Below are positions 46,168 through 55,667 of a DNA stretch of 64,000 nt, piece by piece. This DNA comes from Novosphingobium sp. Chol11. Lineage in GTDB: Bacteria; Pseudomonadota; Alphaproteobacteria; Sphingomonadales; Sphingomonadaceae. The position numbers and the translations under genes are program-made. Below the pieces are notes generated by a model, which was not told where the DNA came from, did not search any database, and saw only the letters and a list, made by a program, of their open reading frames with translations. The stretch is from positions 1,615,335-1,679,334 of the forward strand of contig NZ_OBMU01000001.1 of the NCBI RefSeq assembly GCF_900218065.1, given 5' to 3'. Every line of letters begins with the position of its first letter. The first letter of the stretch is position 1.

Positions 46168-47097
46168 ATGCCTTCGGGTCTCATCGCGCTGCTCGACGAT
46201 GTAGCGGGAATAGCCAAGCTTACAGCCACCTCGCTGGACGATGTTGCCGCCGCCGCGGGCAAGGCCGGGTCAAAGGCGGCGGGTGTCGTGATCGATGACG
46301 CGGCAGTGACCCCGCGCTATGTCGTTGGCCTGACGCCCGATCGCGAACTGCCCATCATCTGGAAGATCGCGCGCGGTTCGCTGCGCAACAAGCTGCTTTT
46401 CCTGTTGCCCGCCGCGCTGCTGATGAGTGCCTTTGCGCCGTGGCTTCTCCCGCCGCTGCTGATGCTGGGCGGCGCATTCCTCTGCTTCGAAGCGGTCGAA
46501 AAGCTGCTGGAAGCGGTGCAAGGCGGCCATGACGTGGCGGAGGAAGCGCTGGCCACGCACAGTTCGCAGGAATTAGAGGATCAGAAGGTGTCCGGCGCCA
46601 TCCGCACCGACTTCATCTTGTCCGGTGAGATCATGGCGATCGCGCTCGGCACCGTTGCCGCGGAACCGCTCTGGGAACAGGCACTGATTCTGGTCGTAGT
46701 CGCGGTCCTCATTACGGCAGGCGTCTATGGGGTCGTCGGCTTCATCGTGAAGATGGACGACATCGGCCTGCACCTGGCCGAACGTTCTTCATCGGTGGCG
46801 CGCGCCGTGGGACGCGGGCTGGTCCATGCCATGCCCGTCCTGATGAAGATCCTCTCGGTGGTGGGCACCGCGGCCATGCTGTGGGTCGGCGGCGGCCTGA
46901 TCGTCCATGGCCTGCATGAATTTCACTGGGACTTGATCCCCGGCGCCATCCACCACGCTGCCGAGAGCGTGGCAGCGACCGCGCCTGCGATCGGCCCCTT
47001 CCTCGATTGGACCGTGAACGCAATCGGCGGGGCCATCGTCGGCCTGGTAATCGGGGGAATCATCGTCGCGGTACTGCACTTGTTCAAAAGACATTAA
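46168..47097 (+). CDS. DUF808/YedI family membrane protein
   Basis: A 309-aa inner-membrane protein with about six to seven hydrophobic segments. It shows the family pattern: MPSGLIALLDDVAGIAKLTATSLDDV at the N-terminus (given here in part: LLDDVAGIAKLTA), KAAGVVIDDAAVTPRYV, and a middle SGAIRTDFILSGEIMAI. Function unknown. Preceded by the small-protein pair on the same strand. Confidence 0.87.
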   Translation: MPSGLIALLDDVAGIAKLTATSLDDVAAAAGKAGSKAAGVVIDDAAVTPRYVVGLTPDRELPIIWKIARGSLRNKLLFLLPAALLMSAFAPWLLPPLLMLGGAFLCFEAVEKLLEAVQGGHDVAEEALATHSSQELEDQKVSGAIRTDFILSGEIMAIALGTVAAEPLWEQALILVVVAVLITAGVYGVVGFIVKMDDIGLHLAERSSSVARAVGRGLVHAMPVLMKILSVVGTAAMLWVGGGLIVHGLHEFHWDLIPGAIHHAAESVAATAPAIGPFLDWTVNAIGGAIVGLVIGGIIVAVLHLFKRH

Positions 47098-47146
47098 GCA
47101 CGCGACTGCATTCGAAGCTTGGTTGCCTGCCAGGTAAACCTTACCT

Positions 47147-47178
47147 CCGTTCGGGCTGAGCCTGTCGAAGCCCTTCTC
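47147..47178. repeat. Half copy of the CGTTCG..CTGAGC repeat
   Basis: CCGTTCGGGCTGAGCCTGTC continues into GAAGCCCTTCTC, matching the halves of the dyad at 22645-22717. The open frame of the MATE gene runs through it and would encode RAEPVEALL, a peptide that arises wherever this repeat is translated; this supports the later start at 47236. Confidence 0.75.
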
Positions 47179-47235
47179 AAGAATTGGAGCCGTTGGGCGA
47201 ACGGCGCGAAGCCTGCCGAACAAGGCGAACTGAAG

Positions 47236-48618
47236 ATGGAAATGCTCCAAACTCCGTCCCCTTGGCGCGTCGAAGCAAGCGCCCTGCTCGCGCTTGCCCT
47301 ACCTATGATCGCGGGTAACGTAGCGTGGGCAGGAATTGCCGCAACCGACCTTCTGCTGATCGGCCGCCTGGGCGCAAAGGGTGTGGCGGCGGGCGCGCTC
47401 GCCATCAACCTCTTCCATGCCCTGCTCATCTTCGGCATGGGCCTTGTCACAGCCGCCGCGCCGCTCATCGCCAACGAGCGAGGCCGCCGCCGCCATTCCG
47501 TTCGCGATGTTCGCCGCACGGTTCAGCAAACCCTGCGGGCCGCCTTTTTCTTTGTCCTCCCCGCCTGGCTCCTCCTCTGGCAGAGCGAGGCCATCCTGCT
47601 CGCCATGGGCCAGCAGCCGGACCTCGCCCATCAGGCAGGCCTGATGATGCGCGGCCTGCAATGGGCCCTGCTCCCGTTCCTGGCCTTCACGACGTTGCGC
47701 AATTTCATATCCGCGCTGGAACGGCCGATCTGGGCCGTTGTCATCATGCTGCTCGCCATCCCCTTCAACGTCCTGGCTGGATGGGCGCTCATCTTCGGCA
47801 ATTTCGGTTTGCCGGCGCTTGGGCTGCTGGGCGCGGGACTAGCCAGCACCCTTTCCTCCTGCTTTCTGTTCCTCAGCCTGCTTGGCGTCATACTGATCGA
47901 CCGCCGCTTTCGTCGTTATCGGGTGATGGGCCGCTTCTGGACCCGCGACCGCGAGCGGCATCGTGCCGTCTGGGCCTTAGGCCTGCCGATCGCCATCACC
48001 GTGGGGTTTGAAACCACCGTGTTCAACGCCTCGGCATTGCTCATGGGCCTCATCGGTCAGGCTTCCCTCGCCGCCCATGCCGTCGCCATCCAGATCGCCG
48101 CGCTGCTGTTCATGGTGCCGATGGGCATCGGGCAGGCAGCGACCGTGCGCGTCGGCCTTGCCCACGGGCGCGGCGATTCAGCAGCGATCGGACGCGCGGG
48201 GTGGCTCGCGCTTCTTCTCGGCTTCGGCTTTGCACTGGGTGCCGCCATCCTGCTCATCACCGTTCCCCGCCTGCTGATCGGCGCATTTCTCGACCTGACC
48301 GATCCTGCCAACAACCAGACCGCAGCGCTTGCAGTGAGCTTCCTCGCGGTCGCTGCGCTGTTCCAGCTGGTCGACGCCACCCAGGCGGTCGCCGCAGGCG
48401 TCTTGCGCGGCCTGCACGACACCAAAGTGCCCATGATCTTTGCGCTCGTCGGCTATTGGATCATCGGCGTCGGCGTGGGGACCATCCTTGCCTTCCCGCT
48501 CGGCATGAAGGGCCTGGGCATCTGGTTCGGGCTGGCGAGCGGCCTTGGAGTGGTAGCGGTGCTGCTGCTCGCGCGATGGATGATGCGCTACCGGCTGGGC
48601 CTCGTCGGCTCACCCTGA
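47236..48618 (+). CDS. MATE-family multidrug efflux transporter
   Basis: A 460-aa inner-membrane antiporter with 12 predicted helices and the two-fold MATE repeat (LALPMIAGNVAWAGIAATDLL in the first half, given as LALPMIAGNVAW; GLPIAITVGFETTVF in the second). It resembles NorM; cation and drug specificity are unknown. The ATG at 47236 is used because the upstream in-frame sequence is a dispersed repeat. Confidence 0.92.
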   Translation: MEMLQTPSPWRVEASALLALALPMIAGNVAWAGIAATDLLLIGRLGAKGVAAGALAINLFHALLIFGMGLVTAAAPLIANERGRRRHSVRDVRRTVQQTLRAAFFFVLPAWLLLWQSEAILLAMGQQPDLAHQAGLMMRGLQWALLPFLAFTTLRNFISALERPIWAVVIMLLAIPFNVLAGWALIFGNFGLPALGLLGAGLASTLSSCFLFLSLLGVILIDRRFRRYRVMGRFWTRDRERHRAVWALGLPIAITVGFETTVFNASALLMGLIGQASLAAHAVAIQIAALLFMVPMGIGQAATVRVGLAHGRGDSAAIGRAGWLALLLGFGFALGAAILLITVPRLLIGAFLDLTDPANNQTAALAVSFLAVAALFQLVDATQAVAAGVLRGLHDTKVPMIFALVGYWIIGVGVGTILAFPLGMKGLGIWFGLASGLGVVAVLLLARWMMRYRLGLVGSP

Positions 48619-48689
48619 AAAGCGCCCGGATGCACTTTAGGAGCATGCTGCGGCGCACAAAGCAATTGAAGACAGCCTGCGAATCGGTA

Positions 48690-49022
48690 ATGACGACATT
48701 CATGACTGCCCCGACGACCATTTTCGAAGCCATCGCGCTCCAGAAATGCCTCAAGGCGACCTATAACAAGATGGTCGTCAAGCTGGCGCCCCACATCCTC
48801 TACACGCGCCATGATGAGATGTTCATCGACGCTGTCACCGTCGAGCGTGAAGGCGGCCCACCGCGCGAATTGAAGCTCGGAACGTTCAAGCTCGCGGGCC
48901 TCAACGACGTATCCATCCTCGATGAGACGTTCGAGGCCATGTACGGCCTCTACAATGAGGATGACGACAAATATAAGGGCGTGACCCTGTTCGCCGTCGC
49001 GCCTGAAAGCGCAGCCGCCTGA
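48690..49022 (+). CDS. Small protein resembling a WYL-like domain
   Basis: A 110-aa protein (106 aa if the ATG at 48702 is used). The pattern FEAIALQKCLKATYNK, VKLAPHILYTRHDE, FIDAVTVE and PRELKLGTFKLAGL is like a free-standing WYL-type ligand-binding domain without a DNA-binding part. This match is tentative. It is clearly a separate gene after MATE, with a different, acidic C-terminus. Confidence 0.6.
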   Translation: MTTFMTAPTTIFEAIALQKCLKATYNKMVVKLAPHILYTRHDEMFIDAVTVEREGGPPRELKLGTFKLAGLNDVSILDETFEAMYGLYNEDDDKYKGVTLFAVAPESAAA

Positions 49023-49056
49023 CAATTTAAGGAGCGGCCACGCGGCGCCGCTCCGG

Positions 49057-49827
49057 TCATTTCTTCAGCCGGTAACCTGTCCGGAAAACCCATCCGATGG
49101 CGGTCAGACACACTGCCAGCATCGCAGCGATGAAGAGCAGGCTGAACTCGATCCCAACATCGCCCCGACCGAAAAAGGTCCAGCGGAAGCCTGACACCAG
49201 ATAGACGATCGGGTTGAACAAGGTGATCGTACGCCAGGGCTCGGCCAGCATATGGACCGAGTAGAAGGCGCCGCCCAGGAACGTCATCGGCATGATCAGC
49301 AGCATCGGAATGACCTGCAACTGCTCGAAGCTTTGCGCCCAGATGCCCAGGATAAATCCGAACAGGCAGAAACTGACCGCGATCAGCACCATGAACGCCG
49401 CCATGGCGACAGGATGTTCGACATGGACGTCGACAAACAGATGGGCCGTCACGAAGATGATCGTTCCGACGCTCAATGACTTGGTGGCCGCCGCGCCTAC
49501 ATAGGCGATGACGGTCTCGGTGGCCGACACGGGCGCGGAAAGCAACTCATAGATGGTGCCCGCGAATTTCGGCATGTAGATACCGAAGCTCGCATTGAAG
49601 ATGCTCTCGGTGAACATCGACATCATTATCAGACCAGGCACGATGAACGCGGCATAGTCGATGCCGTCGATCTGCGTCATCCGCGATCCGATCGCCCCGC
49701 CGAACACGACGAAATAGAGCGATGTGGTAATCACCGGCACCAGCAAGCCGGTCAGCAGGGTACGGCTGAACCTGTGCAACTCGAACTTGTAGATCGACCA
49801 GATGGCCCGATAGTTGAACCCGCTCAT
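49057..49827 (-). CDS. ABC-2 type transporter permease
   Basis: A 256-aa membrane subunit with six helices. It matches the YadH family: [42 protein letters not shown] and [13 protein letters not shown]. The ATG overlaps the ATPase stop by 4 nt, with AGGAG upstream. The exported substrate is unknown. Confidence 0.92.
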   Translation of the reverse strand: MSGFNYRAIWSIYKFELHRFSRTLLTGLLVPVITTSLYFVVFGGAIGSRMTQIDGIDYAAFIVPGLIMMSMFTESIFNASFGIYMPKFAGTIYELLSAPVSATETVIAYVGAAATKSLSVGTIIFVTAHLFVDVHVEHPVAMAAFMVLIAVSFCLFGFILGIWAQSFEQLQVIPMLLIMPMTFLGGAFYSVHMLAEPWRTITLFNPIVYLVSGFRWTFFGRGDVGIEFSLLFIAAMLAVCLTAIGWVFRTGYRLKK

Positions 49828-50756
49828 GCCGCCTTCTCCTGATGGACCAGGCTGACGAAGATATCTTCCAGGCTGCTCTGCTGCGTGTTGAGATCCTTGT
49901 AGCCAATGCCAAGGTCGCCAAGCCTGCGCAGCAGCGACGATACGCCAGTCCGCTCTGCCCGCGTATCGAACACATATTCGATCTCGCTTCCATCGGACTT
50001 GAGCGCCAAATCCCATTCGCCAAGTTCCGGCGGGATCTGCGTCAGCGGCTGGGCCAGCGTCACCGTCAGGCTCTTCTTCCCCAGCTTCTTCATCAGCGCT
50101 GTCTTCTCTTCGACCAGGATCAGCTCGCCCTTGTTGATCACGCCCACCCGGTCGGCCATTTCCTCGGCTTCCTCGATATAGTGGGTCGTGAGAATGATGG
50201 TGACGCCGGTTTGCCGCAATTCACCGATCAGCTTCCACATGTCGCGGCGCAGTTCGACATCGACGCCAGCCGTCGGCTCATCCAGGAACAGCACGCGCGG
50301 CTCATGGCTGAGCGCCTTGGCGATCATCACGCGCCGTTTCATGCCACCGGACAATTCAAGCATCTTGTTGTTGCGCTTGTCCCACAAGGACAGGTCGCGC
50401 AGCACCTTCTCGATATAGGCGTCGTCGCGCGGCTTGCCGAACAGCCCACGGGAAAAGCGCACGGTGTCGATCACCCGCTCGAACGCATCGGTGTGCAGTT
50501 CCTGCGGCACCAACCCGATGGCTGAGCGCGACCCGCGATAGCTGCGCACGATGTCATGCCCGGCGACCGTCACGCTGCCGCCGCTTGGCCGCACATTCCC
50601 GCAGATGATGGAGATCATCGTCGTCTTGCCCGCGCCATTGGGGCCCAGCAGGGCGAATATCTCGCCCTCCTCAATTTCCAGATCGATGCCCTTGAGTGCC
50701 TGATATCCTGAAGCGTAGCTTTTCTTCAGCCCGGACACGGTAATGATGGACGCCAT
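49824..50756 (-). CDS. ABC transporter ATPase (YadG/DrrA-like)
   Basis: A 310-aa nucleotide-binding subunit for the ABC-2 permease encoded next. Walker A is [10 protein letters not shown]-loop VPQELHTD, signature [15 protein letters not shown], Walker [13 protein letters not shown] and switch His [10 protein letters not shown]. The C-terminal extension (about 225-305) is typical of the DrrA group. Confidence 0.94.
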   Translation of the reverse strand: MASIITVSGLKKSYASGYQALKGIDLEIEEGEIFALLGPNGAGKTTMISIICGNVRPSGGSVTVAGHDIVRSYRGSRSAIGLVPQELHTDAFERVIDTVRFSRGLFGKPRDDAYIEKVLRDLSLWDKRNNKMLELSGGMKRRVMIAKALSHEPRVLFLDEPTAGVDVELRRDMWKLIGELRQTGVTIILTTHYIEEAEEMADRVGVINKGELILVEEKTALMKKLGKKSLTVTLAQPLTQIPPELGEWDLALKSDGSEIEYVFDTRAERTGVSSLLRRLGDLGIGYKDLNTQQSSLEDIFVSLVHQEKAA

Positions 50757-50820
50757 GCGCGCGAATGCCCCTCTTTATCTGCACGCCTAGATAAGGTCGC
50801 ACGGCCTGTGCGCAACCGGA

Positions 50821-51450
50821 CTATTCGCCGCGGCGGTGAAAGCGGAAGACGGTGGCGGGCGGAAAGTTGCGCACGGTCTGTCCCACGCGCGCGACTTCAA
50901 GGTCCAGCGCGTGCAGCACGTCGCGGCTGACAGGCGGGCGTGTCGAATAGGTGAACTGGATGAAATTGCCGCCCGGGCGCAGCATGCGGAACGCTTCGGA
51001 CAAAATATCAGCGTGCATGTGCCGGTCCATCGCCAGCAAGGGCAAGCCGCTAACCACCGTCTGATATTGGCCCGGTTCACCGGCCGCCGCCGTCGAGACG
51101 ATCTGGGCGGGCGTTTCCAGCACCGACACATGAGGAAAGTGCCGCCGCAGGCCGCGCGCAAAGGCCGGATTGATCTCCACCACTTCAAGCTTTTCAGGCG
51201 CCAGGCCCGTTTGCAGGATCGCGCGGGTGAACACGCCGGTGCCGCCGCCCAGCTCCATCACCCGGCCATCCGACGGATCGATATGGGCCACCATCAACCG
51301 CGCGAGGTAGCGGCTGCTCGGCACCACCGAGGCGGTCTGGCGCGGCTTCTTAACCCAGGCCGCGAGGAAATCGAGATACTCCGTCGCCCGCGCGCGAAAT
51401 TCGCTTCGGGGCATGGTGATGGCCCGGCCACGTTTGGACTTGTCATGCAT
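50821..51450 (-). CDS. PmtA-like phospholipid N-methyltransferase
   Basis: A 209-aa class I methyltransferase with SAM loop VMELGGGTGVFT, plus SVVPSSRYLARLM and a conserved GLPLLAM motif. It resembles Sinorhizobium-type PmtA, which methylates phosphatidylethanolamine towards phosphatidylcholine. rRNA adenine dimethylases share the fold but lack this layout. Substrate not proven. Confidence 0.82.
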   Translation of the reverse strand: MHDKSKRGRAITMPRSEFRARATEYLDFLAAWVKKPRQTASVVPSSRYLARLMVAHIDPSDGRVMELGGGTGVFTRAILQTGLAPEKLEVVEINPAFARGLRRHFPHVSVLETPAQIVSTAAAGEPGQYQTVVSGLPLLAMDRHMHADILSEAFRMLRPGGNFIQFTYSTRPPVSRDVLHALDLEVARVGQTVRNFPPATVFRFHRRGE

Positions 51451-51812
51451 GGGCGATAGTTGACCGGGAACATGTCATCGCGACTCCCCTTAGCGAGCCC
51501 GGCGCGCGCCGTCGATTGGCTTTAACATGTCTGTAGATGGCAAATTTTTCACATGCGCGGCACCCGTCGCATTTTTCGTGAAAGTCGTCGGGTAAACGCC
51601 CTTAATAAGAGCATCGGACCAGACACGCAGGCGCTGAACTCCACTATCCAGCCAATTTATGGCTCCCGATCGCCGCATCGCGCTCAACCAGCCACATTTA
51701 TCCGAAAAAAATTTCGTATCGTTTTCAACTATTTAGCTTGTTGCCGCAGGTTCATGCAACCTCGTCCACTATCAGCGGGTTCAACAGCAAATCATTGTTT
51801 CGGAGGAGAATT
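51451..51812. other. Divergent intergenic region, no gene seen
   Basis: These 362 bases separate the PmtA-like gene (minus) from the glycine-zipper gene (plus). The right half is AT-richer than its surroundings (for example AAAAAAATTTCG near 51705 and CTATTTAGC near 51730), consistent with promoters for the plus-strand gene. Two copies of AACATGTC occur (51469 and 51526). No convincing coding sequence or RNA was found. Confidence 0.55.
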
Positions 51813-52115
51813 ATGCGCAAAGCCATTATCGCCCTGTCGGCCCTTTCGATGGCCATCCCCGTGTCCATGGCTATCCCCACGGATGGCGCCAGCGCCCGCG
51901 ACGGTTATCGCTATCGCGAATGGCGTGGCCGTGACGGACGCATGTATTGCCGCAAGTCGAACGGCACGACTGGCCTGATCGTCGGCGGCGTGGGCGGCGC
52001 CCTGCTCGGCCGCGCTATCGATACCCGTGGCGATCGTGCGACCGGCACGATCCTGGGCGCTGCCGGTGGCGCGCTGCTGGGCAAGGAAATCGACAGCAAG
52101 CGCCGCTGCCGCTAA
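51813..52115 (+). CDS. Glycine-zipper 2TM-domain periplasmic protein
   Basis: A 100-aa exported protein. It has a signal peptide (residues 1-28, cleavage near ASA), a YRYREWRGRDGRMYC segment, and a glycine-zipper region (about 52-92: GLIVGGVGGALLG and ILGAAGGALLG). Such proteins sit in or on the envelope; the role is unknown. GGAGGAG precedes the ATG, and a terminator follows. Confidence 0.82.
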   Translation: MRKAIIALSALSMAIPVSMAIPTDGASARDGYRYREWRGRDGRMYCRKSNGTTGLIVGGVGGALLGRAIDTRGDRATGTILGAAGGALLGKEIDSKRRCR

Positions 52116-52131
52116 TCTACTAATGCACAGC

Positions 52132-52166
52132 AAAAGGCGGTTCCCCGACCGGGAGCCGCCCTTTTC
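52132..52166. terminator. Bidirectional rho-independent terminator
   Basis: GGCGGTTCCC (52136-52145) pairs with GGGAGCCGCC (52151-52160), with CTTTTC on the right and AAAAGG's complement on the left. It serves the converging genes 51813-52115 and 52188-52472. Confidence 0.8.
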
Positions 52167-52187
52167 ATATATGGTAAGGATGGGCGC

Positions 52188-52472
52188 TTATTTTGAAGCG
52201 GCGCCGCGGGCTTCTTCAACCTTGAAGGCAACCGGCTGGCCGCCGGACACGCCAGACACCTTGCCCTTGCGAACCGCCAGGTTGAACGCCACGGCATCGG
52301 GATAGCGGCGGCCGGAAATCTGCTGCCCGGTCTTGGTATCCTTCACCTCATACACATAGGTGTAGCCTTCGTGGGTGAAGCGCTGCTTGGCTTCTTCAGC
52401 TTGAGCGGGTGCCAGAGCGGCAGCGATGGTGGCAACTGCACCGGTAAGAATGAATTTCGACAGCATTCGCAT
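52188..52472 (-). CDS. Small periplasmic protein, unknown function
   Basis: A 94-aa protein with a signal peptide (cleavage after AQA, about residue 25). The mature part has FTHEGYTYVYEVKD and ISGRRYPDAVAFNLAVRKGKVSG. No family recognised. It converges with the glycine-zipper gene. Confidence 0.72.
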   Translation of the reverse strand: MRMLSKFILTGAVATIAAALAPAQAEEAKQRFTHEGYTYVYEVKDTKTGQQISGRRYPDAVAFNLAVRKGKVSGVSGGQPVAFKVEEARGAASK

Positions 52473-52608
52473 AGGTTTTCTCCTTGTGAATGCCGATCAA
52501 ACACCTCTGCATCTTCTTGTTCTGTTGGCCGCCAGCCTATGCGCAAGCCACAGCCCTGCAATCGCAAAAAACGGATCACCAGTTGCGGTTGACGCAACCG
52601 GCGGGACT

Positions 52609-53016
52609 TCACGCCTCGGACAGGGAAAGGATGTGACGGAACTGAGCTTCGGTGAGGGGAGCAACCGACAGACGCGATTGGCGTAGCATTACCATATCGG
52701 CCAGCGCCGGGTCGGCCTTCATCGTCTTCAACGTCACGGGCTTGTTGAGCTTCCGCTCCGGCGCGACATGTACGGCGATCCACTTGCCGCTGTCATCGGT
52801 ACTGTCGGGAGCCGCTTCCTCGACGATCTTCATGATGCCGACCGCTTCCACGCCGATATTACTGTGGTAAAAGATCGAAAGATCGCCCTTGCGCATCGCC
52901 TTCATGTTCAGCTGCGCCGCATGGTTGCGCACGCCATCCCACTCGGCCTTTCCTTTCTCGACCAGGTCGTCATAGGAAAAGACATCGGGTTCAGATTTCA
53001 TGAGCCAGTAGTTCAT
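52609..53016 (-). CDS. EVE-domain protein
   Basis: A 135-aa protein consisting of one EVE (PUA-like) domain: MNYWLMKSEPDVFSYDDL, WDGVRNHAAQLNMKAM and FYHSNIGVEAVGIM are hallmark stretches. EVE domains are thought to bind modified bases in DNA or RNA. The start codon overlaps the region before the divergent dioxygenase gene. Confidence 0.92.
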   Translation of the reverse strand: MNYWLMKSEPDVFSYDDLVEKGKAEWDGVRNHAAQLNMKAMRKGDLSIFYHSNIGVEAVGIMKIVEEAAPDSTDDSGKWIAVHVAPERKLNKPVTLKTMKADPALADMVMLRQSRLSVAPLTEAQFRHILSLSEA

Positions 53017-53086
53017 GACCGCCTCCTTGCCTCAGCCGAAGGGGACGATCAAGGATCGGACCGTCATTCGAAGGGAAAGTCGAAAC

Positions 53087-54031
53087 TTGCCGCACGCAAC
53101 CCTGGACCAGGTCCCGCTGCTGTCGATGACAGCCATGACGAAGCAGGATTTTGCGGCGGCGCTCGGCGATTCGTTTCGGGAGTTCGGCTTTGCCATGGTG
53201 AAGGACCACGGCATGGACGCCGCCCTGATCGAGGATGGCTGGCGGATCGCCCGCGCCTTCTTCTCTCTGCCAGATGATGTGAAGCGCCGCTATGACGCCA
53301 GCGGCAATGGCGGCCAGCGGGGCTACACGGCGTTCGGACGAGAAATCGCCAAGGGCGCGAGCGAAAATGACCTGAAGGAATTCTGGCATGTCGGCCGCGA
53401 TCTGCCCGGCACACATCGGCTGACCGCCACCATGCCCGCCAACATATGGCCGAAGGAAATTCCATATTTCCAAGAGCTTTTCATCCGTCTCTATGATGAG
53501 TTCGATCGTATCGGCGCTGAACTGCTGGCTGCCATCGCCCTTGATCTCGGGCTGCCGGAACGCTGGTTCGATGATGCTATCGAAGACGGCAATTCGATCC
53601 TGCGCCTGCTGCACTATCCACCTGTTTCGGCAGAAGCTCCGGGCATTCGTGCTGCCCCGCATGAGGACATCAACCTTATTACCCTGCTGCTCGGCGCAGA
53701 AGAAGGCGGGCTTGAAATCCAGGACCGACAAGGCAACTGGCTGCCCGTCATACCCCCGCCCGGCGCGCTGGCGATCAACGTCGGCGACATGCTCCAGCGG
53801 CTGACCAACCACCGCCTGCGATCAACCAGCCACCGCGTCGTCAATCCTCCCCCGGAAAGGCGCGGCATGGCTCGCTATTCCATGCCCTTCTTCCTGCACC
53901 TGCGCCCGGATTTCCTGATCGATCCGCTGCTGCAATGCGTCGATGCCGACCACCCCCGCCGCGATCCGCCCATCACCGCGCACGACTATCTGGTCGAGCG
54001 GCTGCGCGAGATCGGACTGGTGAAAGGCTGA
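53087..54031 (+). CDS. 2-oxoglutarate/Fe(II) oxygenase, isopenicillin N synthase-like
   Basis: A 314-aa non-haem iron oxygenase. Iron ligands are likely His-x-Asp in APHEDINLIT and the distal His in STSHRVVNPP. The 2OG-binding Arg-x-Ser is in ARYSMPFF. The substrate is unknown. The start is uncertain: TTG at 53087 with AAGGGAAAG upstream gives the usual N-terminus; an ATG at 53015 would overlap the EVE start codon and add atypical sequence. Confidence 0.87.
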   Translation: MPHATLDQVPLLSMTAMTKQDFAAALGDSFREFGFAMVKDHGMDAALIEDGWRIARAFFSLPDDVKRRYDASGNGGQRGYTAFGREIAKGASENDLKEFWHVGRDLPGTHRLTATMPANIWPKEIPYFQELFIRLYDEFDRIGAELLAAIALDLGLPERWFDDAIEDGNSILRLLHYPPVSAEAPGIRAAPHEDINLITLLLGAEEGGLEIQDRQGNWLPVIPPPGALAINVGDMLQRLTNHRLRSTSHRVVNPPPERRGMARYSMPFFLHLRPDFLIDPLLQCVDADHPRRDPPITAHDYLVERLREIGLVKG

Positions 54032-54043
54032 GCGCCTGCCAGC

Positions 54044-54427
54044 CTATTTGCGCCACCGGCCCAAGGTGATGCCGATTTCTTCGCCCTTCTCGCTCAGCGC
54101 TAGTTTTATGATCTTAACTTCGACCTGCAACACCTTGTCATCCTTAAGAAAAATGGTGTCGATAATATGATCGGCTACCGCTTCGATCAGCGTGAAATGC
54201 TGCCCCTCCGGCAACGCAGCCGTGGCCGCATGCTTCAGGTCCATGTAATTTTTCGAGCGGGATAGCGGCGTATCCAGCTCATAATGATCGGCGACCTTCA
54301 ACCGTGCGCGGATGGATATGCGCAGCGGCTGCGGCAAATGCGTTTCTTCCGAATAGATGCCCGTCAGGACATCGACGTCCAGATGATTGACCTCCAGCGT
54401 CAGAAAATCGTCAAATCCGCTGTTCAT
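54044..54427 (-). CDS. folB: Dihydroneopterin aldolase
   Basis: A folate-pathway enzyme that cleaves dihydroneopterin to 6-hydroxymethyl-dihydropterin and glycolaldehyde. The 127-aa protein has VLTGIYSEETHLPQPLRI near the start and the conserved KNYMDLK and LIEAVADHIID motifs. The ATG at 54427 has CAGGAAAG upstream. No other fol genes are adjacent. Confidence 0.87.
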   Translation of the reverse strand: MNSGFDDFLTLEVNHLDVDVLTGIYSEETHLPQPLRISIRARLKVADHYELDTPLSRSKNYMDLKHAATAALPEGQHFTLIEAVADHIIDTIFLKDDKVLQVEVKIIKLALSEKGEEIGITLGRWRK

Positions 54428-54520
54428 GGCTTTCCTGCTGCTGGCGATGGCCAGAATAGACTTTAATTTTGCGGAGCAGGCGCTAATCCCGCCGCTCCCG
54501 GCGCGGTCCATGCGCCATTG

Positions 54521-55057
54521 ATGGCGGATCGGCAAGACGTGTCTCATATTGTGCCCCTCAACATCGTGGCGGAAGAGGCGATCGAGCGGCTGCTCGACGC
54601 AGCCTTCGGCCCCGACCGGCACGGCCGCACCGCCTATCTGATCCGGCAAGGCATGCCGTGGGTGCCGGAGCTTTCCTTCGGCATGATGGACGAACATGGG
54701 GAACTGGTAGGATCGCTGCAAAGCTGGCCGGTCGCCCTCACCCATGCCGACGGAACGCAGACGCCCCTCATCATGGTGGGTCCCGTCGCCGTGTCACCGG
54801 CACTTCAGCGGGCCGGCCATGGCCGTGCATTGATGGACGCGGTCGTCAATGCAGCCCGCGCCCATCATAGCGAGCCGCTGATGATGATCGGCGATCCGGA
54901 ATATTATGGCCGCTTCTGGGGCTTTTCCGCCGCAGCCACTGGCGGCTGGACATGTCCCGGCCCTTATGAAGCGCGCCGCCTGCTCGCCCTTTCGGCCGAT
55001 GGCGCGGCGATCGGGGGAGTAGGCATGCTTGGACCGCGAATCACCGCGCCGGTTTGA
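54521..55057 (+). CDS. GNAT-family N-acetyltransferase
   Basis: A 178-aa acetyltransferase of the YhbS-like group. The acetyl-CoA loop is seen in VGPVAVSPALQRAGHGRALM, here recorded as VAVSPALQRAGHGRAL; GDPEYYGRFWGF is typical. Substrate unknown. Starts at ATG 54521, one codon after a possible TTG. Confidence 0.88.
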   Translation: MADRQDVSHIVPLNIVAEEAIERLLDAAFGPDRHGRTAYLIRQGMPWVPELSFGMMDEHGELVGSLQSWPVALTHADGTQTPLIMVGPVAVSPALQRAGHGRALMDAVVNAARAHHSEPLMMIGDPEYYGRFWGFSAAATGGWTCPGPYEARRLLALSADGAAIGGVGMLGPRITAPV

Positions 55058-55100
55058 TTTCCCTTTTGCCTTCCCCGCCGCGTGATCCTATCTCGGCGGC

Positions 55101-55667
55101 ATGCCGATGGACCCACTGCCCGATCTCGCAAGCCTGTCTCTCGCCGACATAGTTCGCCTGGCGGAGGAAAAGCGGCTGCCGCCGGTCGACAAGTGGAACC
55201 CCGATCATTGCGGCGACAGCGAAATGCGCATCGCCCGTGACGGCACATGGTTCCATCAAGGCTCGCCGATCGGCCGTGAGACGATGGTGCGGCTCTTTTC
55301 CACCATCCTGCGGCGTGAGAGCGATGGCTCCTATGTTCTTGTAACACCGGTTGAAAAGCTGTCCATAGAGGTGGAGGATGCACCCTTCCTGGCGGTGGAA
55401 CTGAAGAGCGAGGGCGAAGGCCGCAGCCGCGCTCTGGCCTTTCGCCTCAACACCGGTGACCTCATCCCCGCAGGGCCCGAACACCCTCTGGTGATCCGGG
55501 AAACACCGGACGGCCCGCACCCCTATCTTCATGTGCGCGGCGGACTAGAGGCATTGGTCAACCGCAGCGTCTATTATGAGTTGATGAACCTTGCCCTTGA
55601 TGAAGCGAACGATCCGGTCGGCCTGTGGAGCAACGGCGCCTTCTATCGGCTGGACGGTTGCGCATGA
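55101..55667 (+). CDS. DUF1285 family protein
   Basis: A 188-aa protein of unknown function. Family stretches are WNPDHCGDSEMRIARDGTW, FHQGSPIGRETMVRLFSTI, LVTPVEKLSIEVEDAPF and NRSVYYEL. Its last codon overlaps the Nudix start by ATGA, so the two and the CCA-adding enzyme form a coupled run. Confidence 0.88.
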   Translation: MPMDPLPDLASLSLADIVRLAEEKRLPPVDKWNPDHCGDSEMRIARDGTWFHQGSPIGRETMVRLFSTILRRESDGSYVLVTPVEKLSIEVEDAPFLAVELKSEGEGRSRALAFRLNTGDLIPAGPEHPLVIRETPDGPHPYLHVRGGLEALVNRSVYYELMNLALDEANDPVGLWSNGAFYRLDGCA

